NCBI GenBank assembly: GCA_002703265.1
Contig: NZTZ01000014.1
Coordinates: forward strand, 56,169 to 61,986
Source of the DNA: Chloroflexota bacterium
GTDB lineage: Bacteria; Chloroflexota; Dehalococcoidia; Lucifugimonadales; Lucifugimonadaceae
Reading direction: 5' to 3'
Length of the DNA stretch: 5,818 bases
Below are positions 1-5,818 of the stretch, piece after piece. Positions within the stretch are counted from its first letter, which is position 1. Each line of letters begins with the position of its first letter. A program made the translations under genes and the position numbers. The notes beneath the pieces are model-generated. The model was not told the origin of the DNA, did no database searches, and was given only the letters and a program-made list of their open reading frames with translations.

Positions 1-1334
1 TTTATCCTTATGACTGCAGAGTCTTCTCCAGGTTCTACTACTGTATTAGTTTGTACGTGATGATCATATTTTTTGTATATACTTTTCTTCGATACTAAAT
101 TATCCGATTTTAGGAGTTCTTTTAAATATTGTTTAATAAGTTTTTCATTAAAAGATTTGTATGAAGTTTTTGCTATAAATTTTTTTGTTTCAGGTTTATA
201 GTTTTTTGAAATCTGGTCTAAACTATACTCTGGAGGATTAGTTAATGCTTCAATAGAAGTTTCTGAAACTAATTTATTTTTGTCATAAATTTTTACAACA
301 TTTTCTTTTATGAATTTACCAATTATTGAGCATTTTAGGTCCCATTTATCTAAAATCTCAAAAATTCTTTTATATTCTCCATCTTTAACTGCAATTAGCA
401 TTCTTTCTTGAGACTCAGAAAGCATTACTTCATAAGGAGTCATTCCTTGCTCTCTAACTGGAACTTTACTTATATCTAAACTCAAACCTAAGTTTGATCT
501 CTCAGCCATTTCTATTGCTGCACTGGTAATTCCTGCTGCTCCACAGTCTTGCATTCCAATTAGTTCTTCCATTTCGGAAATTTCTAAACATGCCTCAATC
601 AGAAGCTTCTCCAAAAATGGATTTCCAACTTGTACTGCTGATCTTAATTCAACTGTCTCTTCAAAGTTTTGAGAAGCTAATCCTGATGCCCCATGAATAC
701 CATCTCTACCTGTTTCAGCTCCAATAATTATTAGTAAGTCACCTGGATTTTCAGCCTTCGCGCTTAATATTTTATCTTTATCAACTAAACCAATACACAT
801 AGCGTTAACTAAAGGGTTATCATCATAGGAATCATCAAATGAGCATTCTCCTCCAATATTTGGAATACCAAGACAGTTTCCGTATCCAGAAATACCTTGC
901 ACTACACCTTTTGCAATTTGTAAATTTCTATCATCACTTAAGTTACTAAATCTTAGTGAGTTCAATAGTGCAATCGGTCTTGCTCCCATTGCAAAGATAT
1001 CTCTAACTATTCCTCCTACACCAGTTGCTGCTCCTTCATAGGGTTCAATTGCTGAGGGATGGTTATGTGACTCCATTTTCATCACAATAGCTTTATTATC
1101 CCCTATATTTATTGCACCTGCGTTTTCTGCTCCGGCTTCAGTTAGTGTATTTTTAGATTTTGATTTTATTGTTCTAAGTAATTTCTTTGTATGTTTATAA
1201 CCGCAATGTTCACTCCATAAAGCTCCAAATAACCCAAGCTCTAGTTCGTTTGGTTCTCTACCTAATTTCTTTATAATTAGTTCATATTCTGAAAATGTTA
1301 ATGCTAATTCTTTTAATGTTTCTTCAGTTACCAT
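1..1334 (-). CDS. purL: Phosphoribosylformylglycinamidine synthase subunit PurL (3' end cut by window edge)
   Basis: This is the large subunit of FGAM synthase. It uses ATP and PurQ-derived ammonia to convert FGAR to FGAM in cytosolic purine synthesis. The window holds 444 codons of a family that is usually about 730-780 residues long (small PurL type); no stop is reached before position 1. Visible family motifs are SEHCGYKHT at residues 41-49 with the conserved His43, MESHNHPSAIEPYEGAATGVGG from residue 87 (ATP/Mg site), GRDGIHGASGLAS at 209-221, QDCGAAGI at 262-269, LSESQERM at 305-312 and VVEPGEDSAVIRI at the cut end. The ATG is preceded two codons upstream by an in-frame TAA, so no longer start is possible. 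It begins inside purQ with an 11-bp overlap and has only a weak AAGAG-like ribosome site, which suggests coupling to purQ translation. The identification is very secure. Confidence 0.97.
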   Translation of the reverse strand, partial: MVTEETLKELALTFSEYELIIKKLGREPNELELGLFGALWSEHCGYKHTKKLLRTIKSKSKNTLTEAGAENAGAINIGDNKAIVMKMESHNHPSAIEPYEGAATGVGGIVRDIFAMGARPIALLNSLRFSNLSDDRNLQIAKGVVQGISGYGNCLGIPNIGGECSFDDSYDDNPLVNAMCIGLVDKDKILSAKAENPGDLLIIIGAETGRDGIHGASGLASQNFEETVELRSAVQVGNPFLEKLLIEACLEISEMEELIGMQDCGAAGITSAAIEMAERSNLGLSLDISKVPVREQGMTPYEVMLSESQERMLIAVKDGEYKRIFEILDKWDLKCSIIGKFIKENVVKIYDKNKLVSETSIEALTNPPEYSLDQISKNYKPETKKFIAKTSYKSFNEKLIKQYLKELLKSDNLVSKKSIYKKYDHHVQTNTVVEPGEDSAVIRI

Positions 1335-2019
1335 TAGTTACTCTTTTTATTACTGATTCAAAAATTCCTAATCCGTCAATTCCACCTATTAATTTTTCAC
1401 AAGCTTTTTCAGGATGTGGCATCATCCCTAAAACATTACCTTCCTTGTTAATTATTCCAGCTATGTTATTAATTGAACCATTGGGGTTTGAAATTATATT
1501 TGTTTCACCTTCATCAGAGCAATATCTAAATATAACTCTATTTTCTTCCTCAAGCTCCTTTATAGTTCTCTCATCTGCTTGAAAATTACCTTCTCCATGT
1601 GAAATAGGAATCTTAATTATTTCATCATTTTTAAATTTATTTGTGAATATAGAATTATTGTTTACTTTTAAGTTTGACCATTCACATACGAATGATAAGT
1701 CTTTGTTTCTTAGGAGTATTCCAGGTAAAAGTTTTGTTTCACATAAAATTTGAAATCCATTACAGATACCTATTACAGGGCCACCTGAATTTGCAAATTC
1801 TTTTACTTTATTAACTATTGGGGAAAAACTTGCAATTGCACCTGTTCTTAAATAATCTCCATAGGAAAATCCTCCTGGTAAGATAATTAGATCAGTATTA
1901 TTTAATTTCTGATCTTTATGCCAAATATATTCTGTATTAATACCTAAGATATCTTTAGTGGCATAAAATGTGTCTGATTCACTCCATGTACCTGGAAATA
2001 CTACAATTCCTATTTTCAA
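1324..2019 (-). CDS. purQ: Phosphoribosylformylglycinamidine synthase subunit PurQ (glutaminase)
   Basis: This 231-residue class I glutamine amidotransferase hydrolyses glutamine and feeds ammonia to PurL in the FGAM synthase complex. The length is normal for the family. The N-terminus MKIGIVVFPGTWSESD is typical of PurQ. LPGGFSYGDYLRTGAIA spans residues 48-64, the nucleophile elbow VIGICNGFQ places the catalytic cysteine at Cys86, and MMPHPEKA supplies His202 and Glu204, so the triad is complete. The start codon is TTG: an in-frame stop lies five codons upstream, and the conserved N-terminus begins exactly here. An AAAGA stretch a few bases upstream is at best a weak ribosome site. It overlaps purL by 11 bp. 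Bacteria with separate PurQ and PurL usually carry purS just upstream; here the next gene upstream is rpsU, 77 bp away, with no room for purS. Confidence 0.97.
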   Translation of the reverse strand: MKIGIVVFPGTWSESDTFYATKDILGINTEYIWHKDQKLNNTDLIILPGGFSYGDYLRTGAIASFSPIVNKVKEFANSGGPVIGICNGFQILCETKLLPGILLRNKDLSFVCEWSNLKVNNNSIFTNKFKNDEIIKIPISHGEGNFQADERTIKELEEENRVIFRYCSDEGETNIISNPNGSINNIAGIINKEGNVLGMMPHPEKACEKLIGGIDGLGIFESVIKRVTNGN

Positions 2020-2096
2020 CTGATTAAATCTTTACTAATAAATTTAAGTTGTAATGAAATATATGATAATTAAATTAGTGAGAAGTTCTACTTCTT

Positions 2097-2291
2097 TTAT
2101 TGGTTTTTTAAAGTAGTACGATAACTTTTTCTTTTTTTATTTGAAATCTTTTTCTTTCTTATAGATGTCGGTGATTCAAAATTTTGTCTTCTTCTAGCTT
2201 CAGAAACTATAGACTCTTGCTGTACTTTTTTTGAAAACCTTCTTAATAAGGCTTCAAAGCTTTCGTCATCTTTTATTCTTACTTCTACCAT
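2097..2291 (-). CDS. rpsU: 30S ribosomal protein S21
   Basis: This 64-residue protein matches bS21 in length and pattern. The N-terminal VEVRIKDDESFEALLRRFSKKVQQ (residues 2-25) is the S21 signature, followed by SEARRRQNFESPTSIRKKK at about 30-48. The C-terminal tail is very rich in Lys and Arg, as expected for a protein that binds 16S rRNA near the anti-Shine-Dalgarno end and aids mRNA recruitment. The ATG start is supported by an AAAGGA site, though with a short 3-base spacer. It lies 57 bp after gltX and 77 bp before purQ, in the same direction, so it is probably co-transcribed. A possible stem-loop lies just upstream of its ribosome site. No terminator with a U-tract follows it. This gene is short but well supported. 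Confidence 0.93.
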   Translation of the reverse strand: MVEVRIKDDESFEALLRRFSKKVQQESIVSEARRRQNFESPTSIRKKKISNKKRKSYRTTLKNQ

Positions 2292-2294
2292 ATT

Positions 2295-2300
2295 TCCTTT
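2295..2300 (-). promoter_or_regulatory. Shine-Dalgarno site of rpsU
   Basis: The minus strand reads AAAGGA, then AAT, then the rpsU ATG. The 3-base spacer is shorter than usual. It is the only clear Shine-Dalgarno site among the minus-strand genes. Confidence 0.6.
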
Positions 2301-2306
2301 GTTTTG

Positions 2307-2344
2307 ATTTGTGATTTATCTATTCTAAATGAAAAACCACAAAT
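2307..2344 (-). other. Possible stem-loop in the gltX-rpsU gap
   Basis: On the minus-strand transcript, an 11-base arm (2344-2334, ATTTGTGGTTT) can pair with AAATCACAAAT (2317-2307) around a 16-base loop, using ten Watson-Crick pairs and one G-U pair. The G-U position would be a mismatch in plus-strand RNA, so the pairing favours the transcribed strand. The structure starts just after the gltX stop and ends 6 bases before the rpsU ribosome site. There is no U-tract after it, so it is not a standard intrinsic terminator. It could be an mRNA processing or stability element or an rpsU leader, or chance pairing of AT-rich sequence. Confidence 0.35.
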
Positions 2345-2348
2345 TTTG

Positions 2349-3815
2349 CTAGCTTTTTATAATACTTATAGCACTATAAAGTCTATTAATAGATTTTTCT
2401 TTACCAATAGCACACATAGTATCAAATAGGGGAGGAGATTCCTTTCTACCTGTAAGCGCAATTCTGATAGGAAAAAATAATTGTCCTGCTTTTAACCCAG
2501 AATTTTTTGCAAGTTCTCTGAATTTTTCTTCTAGATTTTCTGGTTCGAATTTTTTTTCTTCATCTATTAAGGTAATAGATTTAGTTAATCCATCAATAAT
2601 AGATTTTGGTTCAACTTTTTTTGGAAGCAATGTTTCTTTTTTTATTTCTAAATCATCATAAAAAAAATACTCTAGTAGAAATGAAGATTCTGAAACATTT
2701 CTTAATCTTTCCCTAATCAATGGAGTAAGAATAGAAATTCTGTTGGTTATATCTTCTATGGAAACCTTTTCACTAACTAAACCTCCTTTTTCTTTAGGAC
2801 GATCAACTTCTTTAATAATCATTTTACTAAGTGTATTATCTTCTAGATTTCTAATATAGGATGCATTCATCCATTCTAATTTCTCAGGGTCAAAAACAGC
2901 TGGATGACCAAGTATTCTATCTACTGAAAATTTTTCTATTATTTCATCGATAGTCATTATTTCACTATTATCACCTGGTGACCAACCCAATAGTGCTAAA
3001 AAGTTAAATATTGCCTCTGGCAAATATCCTTTGTCTTTATATTCTAATGCTGATTCAGCACCATGTCTTTTTGATAATTTAGACTTATCTTTTCCTAAAA
3101 TTAATGGGACGTGTACATACTTAGGATAATCCCAACCCATTGCATCATGTATTAATACATGTCTTGGTGTAGAAGAGATCCATTCCTCTCCTCTAATAAC
3201 ATGAGTAATTTTCATTTCATGATCGTCTACAACATGAGCTAAATGATATGTAGGCATACCATCGGACTTAAGAATAACAAAATCATCGATTTCTTTGAGG
3301 TTGAATTCAACTTTTCCTCTTATTTCATCATTAAAAGGTTTATTCCCTCCATCAGGAACTTTAAATCTTACAACGATTTGTTTTGAGTCTTTATTTTTTT
3401 CATAATATTCGTGACTAATCTCTTTGTATCTGCCTCTGTTGTCATATCTTGGAGGTCTCTTTTCTCTGATTTGAAGCTGTCGTAATTCTTCAAGTTCTTC
3501 TGAAGTAGTATCGTCATAATATGCCCATCCAGAATCAACAAGTTTTTTTGCTATATTGCCGTACAAATCCTTTCTTTCTGATTGTCTAAATGGTCCTTCA
3601 TCCCAATCTAAACTTAACCACTCTAAGCTAGATAAAATAGATTTTTCAGAATTTTCATCATATCTGTTTTGATCAGTGTCTTCTATACGTAATATAAATT
3701 TACCAGAGTTGGCTTTTGCAAAAAGCCAATTAAATATTGCTGTACGCACACCACCGATATGTAGATTTCCCGTTGGACTTGGAGCAAATCTTACTCTTAC
3801 TTCTTTATTTGTCAT
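2349..3815 (-). CDS. gltX: Glutamyl-tRNA synthetase
   Basis: This 488-residue class I aminoacyl-tRNA synthetase charges tRNA(Glu) with glutamate in the cytosol. The N-terminus RFAPSPTGNLHIGGVRTA carries the HIGH-type signature (HIGG at residues 19-22). LRIEDTDQNR spans 42-51, the substrate-binding VIRGEEWISSTPRH spans 206-219, and the KMSKS equivalent is DKSKLSKRHGA at 243-253. The C-terminal part from about residue 310 is the helical anticodon-binding domain. Length is normal. The segment around residues 98-102 (AYYDD) lacks the Cys pair that binds zinc in the E. coli enzyme, a variation also seen in other bacterial GluRS. Its ATG overlaps the rluD stop by 4 bp (ATGA) and no Shine-Dalgarno site precedes it, so translation is probably coupled to rluD. 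Whether it also charges tRNA(Gln) cannot be told from here. Confidence 0.98.
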   Translation of the reverse strand: MTNKEVRVRFAPSPTGNLHIGGVRTAIFNWLFAKANSGKFILRIEDTDQNRYDENSEKSILSSLEWLSLDWDEGPFRQSERKDLYGNIAKKLVDSGWAYYDDTTSEELEELRQLQIREKRPPRYDNRGRYKEISHEYYEKNKDSKQIVVRFKVPDGGNKPFNDEIRGKVEFNLKEIDDFVILKSDGMPTYHLAHVVDDHEMKITHVIRGEEWISSTPRHVLIHDAMGWDYPKYVHVPLILGKDKSKLSKRHGAESALEYKDKGYLPEAIFNFLALLGWSPGDNSEIMTIDEIIEKFSVDRILGHPAVFDPEKLEWMNASYIRNLEDNTLSKMIIKEVDRPKEKGGLVSEKVSIEDITNRISILTPLIRERLRNVSESSFLLEYFFYDDLEIKKETLLPKKVEPKSIIDGLTKSITLIDEEKKFEPENLEEKFRELAKNSGLKAGQLFFPIRIALTGRKESPPLFDTMCAIGKEKSINRLYSAISIIKS

Positions 3816-4690
3816 GAAATAGTTTCTATAAATTTTTTTAATTCTAAAGGTAAGGGAGACTCAAAATATAACTTTTTATTATTCATAGGATGAAAAAATT
3901 CAAGTTTTGAACTGTGCAAAAAAGATCTCTTTAGTTTACTCTTTTTATTCCCATATAAATTATCACCAACAACTGGGTGCCCTACATGTTCTAAGTGTAC
4001 TCTAATTTGATGAGTTCTTCCTGAGAATAACTTTACATCTAACAATGAATATTCTTCAAAGTTTTTCTTTATTCTATAAGAGGTTTTAGATTCCTTCCCT
4101 CCTATCGACACTCTTCTTTTTATAGGATTTTTAGGATCTCTAATTATTGGAGCATCAATTATTGCTTCTTTTAGCTTAGGCTTTCCATATACTAAAGCTT
4201 CATAATTACGTGAAATGCTTCTTTCCTTTATCATTTCTTTTAATTTTTCATAAGCATTAGCAGACCTTGCTATTATCATTAATCCACTAGTATCTTTATC
4301 TAGTCTGTGAACAATTCCTGGTCTATCAATATCTCCTACTGATTTTATTTCAGGGTATGAATTGACTATATGTTCGCAGAGACTAACATCATTATTTTTA
4401 CTTGCCCTGTGTGTAATCATATTTGCAGGTTTTTCAACTACAATAATATCTTCATCAACTAAATATGTATTTATTTTCTTGTAAGTTTTTTTTTCGTAAG
4501 AATTTACAGATAAAATTTCAATCTTTGAGTCTGGACTGATTATTGTTGATTTTTTATTTTGAATCTTACCATCTACAACACAACAATTTTTTTCAATTAT
4601 TTCAACTACTTCACTTCTAGAGAAATCAGTATTTGATGAAATCAATTTATCTAATCTTTCAATTCTTTTAGCAATTATGTTAATCTTCAT
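3812..4690 (-). CDS. rluD: RluC/RluD-family 23S rRNA pseudouridine synthase
   Basis: This 292-residue protein converts specific uridines in rRNA, most likely 23S rRNA, to pseudouridine. An N-terminal S4-like RNA-binding domain (about residues 12-60, starting RLDKLISSNTDFSRSEVVE) is followed by the RluA-type catalytic domain. The catalytic motif GIVHRLDKDTSGLMI places the essential Asp at residue 131. NYEALVYG at 162-169 and SGRTHQIRVHLEHVGHPVVGD (about 223-243) are further family hallmarks. The domain order fits RluC/RluD rather than RluA, which lacks the S4 domain. RluD is the likelier name, but the target uridines cannot be assigned from sequence. The start lies 11 bp inside lspA and has no Shine-Dalgarno site, suggesting coupled translation. 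An lspA-rluD pair also occurs in Bacillus subtilis (lspA-ylyB), which supports both calls. Confidence 0.93.
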   Translation of the reverse strand: MKINIIAKRIERLDKLISSNTDFSRSEVVEIIEKNCCVVDGKIQNKKSTIISPDSKIEILSVNSYEKKTYKKINTYLVDEDIIVVEKPANMITHRASKNNDVSLCEHIVNSYPEIKSVGDIDRPGIVHRLDKDTSGLMIIARSANAYEKLKEMIKERSISRNYEALVYGKPKLKEAIIDAPIIRDPKNPIKRRVSIGGKESKTSYRIKKNFEEYSLLDVKLFSGRTHQIRVHLEHVGHPVVGDNLYGNKKSKLKRSFLHSSKLEFFHPMNNKKLYFESPLPLELKKFIETIS

Positions 4691-5180
4691 TTTTTTTATT
4701 TAGAAATATTAAATCGATGAAATATATGGTTAGTGCTATAGATATTGAAGAGTCAGCTATATTGAAAATAGGCCAAAAGCCTACATCAATAAAGTCATTA
4801 ACGTATCCAAACCTAACTCTATCAATAATATTTCCTAGAGCACCTGCAACTACAAGAGAGATAAATAATCTCATAGTTAGTTTAGGTTTTTCAATCATCA
4901 AGAAATAAACTGTAAAGAAGACTGCAACAAATATAGAAATTATTAGTAATAAGCTCCCATAAGAACTGAATAAACTAAAAGCTGTTCCAGTGTTTCTTGC
5001 ATAAGTTATTTTGATAATGAAATCGTCAGGGATTGATTGACCTAAAGCTAAGTTTTTATAAACTAAATATTTTGTAATTTGATCAAATAAAAAAATTGAA
5101 GGAAATAATGTCCAAAAAAGTTTATCTTTTAGTAGCCAAGAACTAATAATTTTCTCTTGTATTGAGTTATAATTTTTCAT
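4680..5180 (-). CDS. lspA: Lipoprotein signal peptidase (signal peptidase II)
   Basis: This 166-residue inner-membrane aspartyl protease cleaves the signal peptide of diacylglyceryl-modified prolipoproteins. Four hydrophobic segments are visible at about residues 22-40, 74-95, 102-119 and 141-160, matching the four-helix LspA fold. Family motifs are FDQITK (32-37), [11 protein letters not shown] (61-71, where many homologues read GAAF), GNIIDR with catalytic Asp120 and FNIADS with catalytic Asp143. A roughly 20-residue N-terminal segment precedes the first helix. The ATG has no Shine-Dalgarno site. A perfect TATAAT ends only 8 bases upstream, so the mRNA is probably leaderless or nearly so. 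It is the first gene of the minus-strand run and overlaps rluD by 11 bp. Confidence 0.95.
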   Translation of the reverse strand: MKNYNSIQEKIISSWLLKDKLFWTLFPSIFLFDQITKYLVYKNLALGQSIPDDFIIKITYARNTGTAFSLFSSYGSLLLIISIFVAVFFTVYFLMIEKPKLTMRLFISLVVAGALGNIIDRVRFGYVNDFIDVGFWPIFNIADSSISIALTIYFIDLIFLNKKNED

Positions 5181-5187
5181 ATAAAAA

Positions 5188-5193
5188 TATTAT
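5188..5193 (+). promoter_or_regulatory. Predicted -10 box of ltaE
   Basis: The plus strand reads TATTAT, one base offset from the lspA -10 on the other strand. The predicted +1 is near 5200, giving a leader of about 17 bases that includes the ribosome site. No clear -35 is seen. A TATAAT also occurs at 5168-5173 on this strand inside lspA and is an alternative -10, likewise without a -35. Confidence 0.4.
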
Positions 5194-5194
5194 A
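5189..5194 (-). promoter_or_regulatory. Predicted -10 box of the lspA-led gene run
   Basis: The minus strand reads a perfect TATAAT here, ending 8 bases before the lspA ATG. The predicted +1 is near position 5182, giving a leader of about 2 bases. No good -35 hexamer is found at 16-18 bp spacing (the 17-bp position reads AGATTT), so this is a consensus -10 without a recognisable -35. Confidence 0.55.
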
Positions 5195-5206
5195 CAAATT
5201 TTTTAC

Positions 5207-5212
5207 GGAGGA
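5207..5212 (+). promoter_or_regulatory. Shine-Dalgarno site of ltaE
   Basis: GGAGGA is the best ribosome binding site in the window. Counting GGAGG as the core, it lies 5 bases before the TTG at 5217, and this fixes TTG as the start codon of the threonine aldolase. Confidence 0.85.
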
Positions 5213-5216
5213 AATC

Positions 5217-5818
5217 TTGCATATTGATCTTAGATCAGACACTGTTACTAAACCATCTCCAGAAATGCGTAAAGCTATGGCTAATGCTGAAGTAGGTGAT
5301 GATGTGTACGGAGATGATCCTACTGTAAATAAGCTAGAAGAAAAAGCTGCAGAAATGTTTGGCAAAGAGGATGCTGTATTTGTATCTTCAGGTACTCAAG
5401 GAAATTTAGTTTCGATTCTTTCTCAAGCAACACGTGGAGATGAAATATTAATTGGTGATATTTGCCACATCTTTTCATCAGAAGGTGGTGGAGTTTCCGT
5501 TTTAGGTGGAGTTGTTATGTATCCTCTCAAAACTAACTCTGATGGAACTATTGATGAAGAAAATATACTTAATGCTGTAAAGCCGGATGATTATCATAAA
5601 CCTAAAACTAAATTATTTGCATTTGAAAATACTCATGGTGGATTAAGTGGAATTCCAATAGATAAAAAAGCTTCAGACAAAATGGCATTAGCTGCTAAAA
5701 AAGCTGGTCTTAGAGTTCATGTAGACGGTGCAAGAATTTTTAATGCTTCCGTAGCATTAAATACATCAGTAAAGGATTTAGCTGAACATGTTGACTCTCT
5801 TACATTTTGTCTTTCCAA
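5217..5818 (+). CDS. ltaE: Low-specificity L-threonine aldolase (3' end cut by window edge)
   Basis: This PLP-dependent fold-type I enzyme splits L-threonine and L-allo-threonine into glycine and acetaldehyde. The 200 complete codons shown match the N-terminal part of a family of about 330-350 residues. Motifs are [15 protein letters not shown] (3-17), [11 protein letters not shown] (26-36), the phosphate-binding SSGTQGN (57-63), His84 that should stack on [13 protein letters not shown] (89-98), PDDYH with His127 at the place of the catalytic-loop His, ENTHGG (137-142; ENTHN is more usual) and [10 protein letters not shown] (168-177) with Asp170 to the pyridine nitrogen and Arg173. The window ends in SLTFCLS plus the bases AA, so the next codon should be the Schiff-base lysine 201. 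The start is TTG, chosen because GGAGGA sits 5 bases upstream and the conserved protein begins there; no ATG is available. It is divergent from lspA and has no functional link to the minus-strand genes that I can see. Confidence 0.94.
   Translation, partial: MHIDLRSDTVTKPSPEMRKAMANAEVGDDVYGDDPTVNKLEEKAAEMFGKEDAVFVSSGTQGNLVSILSQATRGDEILIGDICHIFSSEGGGVSVLGGVVMYPLKTNSDGTIDEENILNAVKPDDYHKPKTKLFAFENTHGGLSGIPIDKKASDKMALAAKKAGLRVHVDGARIFNASVALNTSVKDLAEHVDSLTFCLS

Noticed and set aside
1295..1582. Plus-strand open frame of 95 codons
   Set aside because: It is antisense to the purQ 3' part and the purL start. Its protein has no recognisable family pattern and no ribosome site precedes it.
2063..2068. 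Possible -10 box TATCAT (minus strand) before purQ
   Set aside because: No -35-like hexamer is found at 16-18 bp, and such matches are expected by chance in a gap this AT-rich.
2081..2095. Small hairpin AGAAGT-TCT-ACTTCT just after the rpsU stop
   Set aside because: The stem is only 6 bp and AT-rich, and on the transcribed strand it is followed by CACTAA rather than a T-run. It is not convincing as a terminator.
4717..4908. Plus-strand open frame of 63 codons
   Set aside because: It lies wholly antisense within lspA, and its sequence mirrors the conserved LspA C-terminal half.
5168..5173. Perfect TATAAT on the plus strand inside the lspA start region
   Set aside because: No -35 partner is found, and the bases encode Asn-Tyr-Asn of LspA. 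It is kept only as an alternative promoter for ltaE.
5225..5237. Palindrome TGATCT-T-AGATCA at the start of ltaE, a possible operator
   Set aside because: These bases encode the invariant Asp-Leu-Arg-Ser of the threonine aldolase N-terminus, so the symmetry is probably a coding by-product.
5177..5365. Minus-strand open frame of 62 codons
   Set aside because: It is antisense to the conserved start of ltaE, and its Ser-rich composition is what the opposite strand of that gene produces.

Overview
The window is a compact, AT-rich stretch of bacterial chromosome. Six genes lie head to tail on the minus strand in the order lspA, rluD, gltX, rpsU, purQ, purL, with purL cut by the left edge. One divergent plus-strand gene, a low-specificity threonine aldolase (ltaE), is cut by the right edge. 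The only non-coding DNA is three short gaps of 77, 57 and 36 bp. I see no mobile element, CRISPR array, tRNA, rRNA, phage gene or defence gene.

Organism: low GC, tiny gaps and overlapping genes suggest a streamlined, probably free-living aquatic bacterium. PurQ and a small PurL are separate proteins, which argues against typical Beta- and Gammaproteobacteria, where they are fused. S21 is present, which argues against most Actinobacteria. My tentative guess is a low-GC marine Chloroflexota of the Dehalococcoidia/SAR202 type, from the general look of the S21, LspA and GluRS proteins. This is inference at low confidence.

Layout: from 5180 leftward, lspA (lipoprotein signal peptidase) overlaps rluD (23S rRNA pseudouridine synthase) by 11 bp, and rluD overlaps gltX (glutamyl-tRNA synthetase) by 4 bp. 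A 57-bp gap holding a possible stem-loop leads to rpsU (ribosomal protein S21). A 77-bp gap leads to purQ, which overlaps purL by 11 bp. The genes join lipoprotein maturation, ribosome and tRNA functions, and step 4 of purine synthesis (FGAR to FGAM). PurQ supplies ammonia from glutamine and PurL uses it. The third subunit, PurS, is not encoded at this locus.

Control: the lspA/ltaE gap contains a near-symmetric AT element that reads as a -10 box on both strands, offset by one base. It predicts start sites 18 bp apart. The lspA transcript would be almost leaderless, while ltaE has a strong Shine-Dalgarno site and a TTG start. The three genes that begin inside the preceding gene have weak or no Shine-Dalgarno sites, which fits translational coupling. 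No novel system is evident. The points most worth a second look are the shared promoter, the leaderless lspA, the missing purS and the stem-loop before rpsU.
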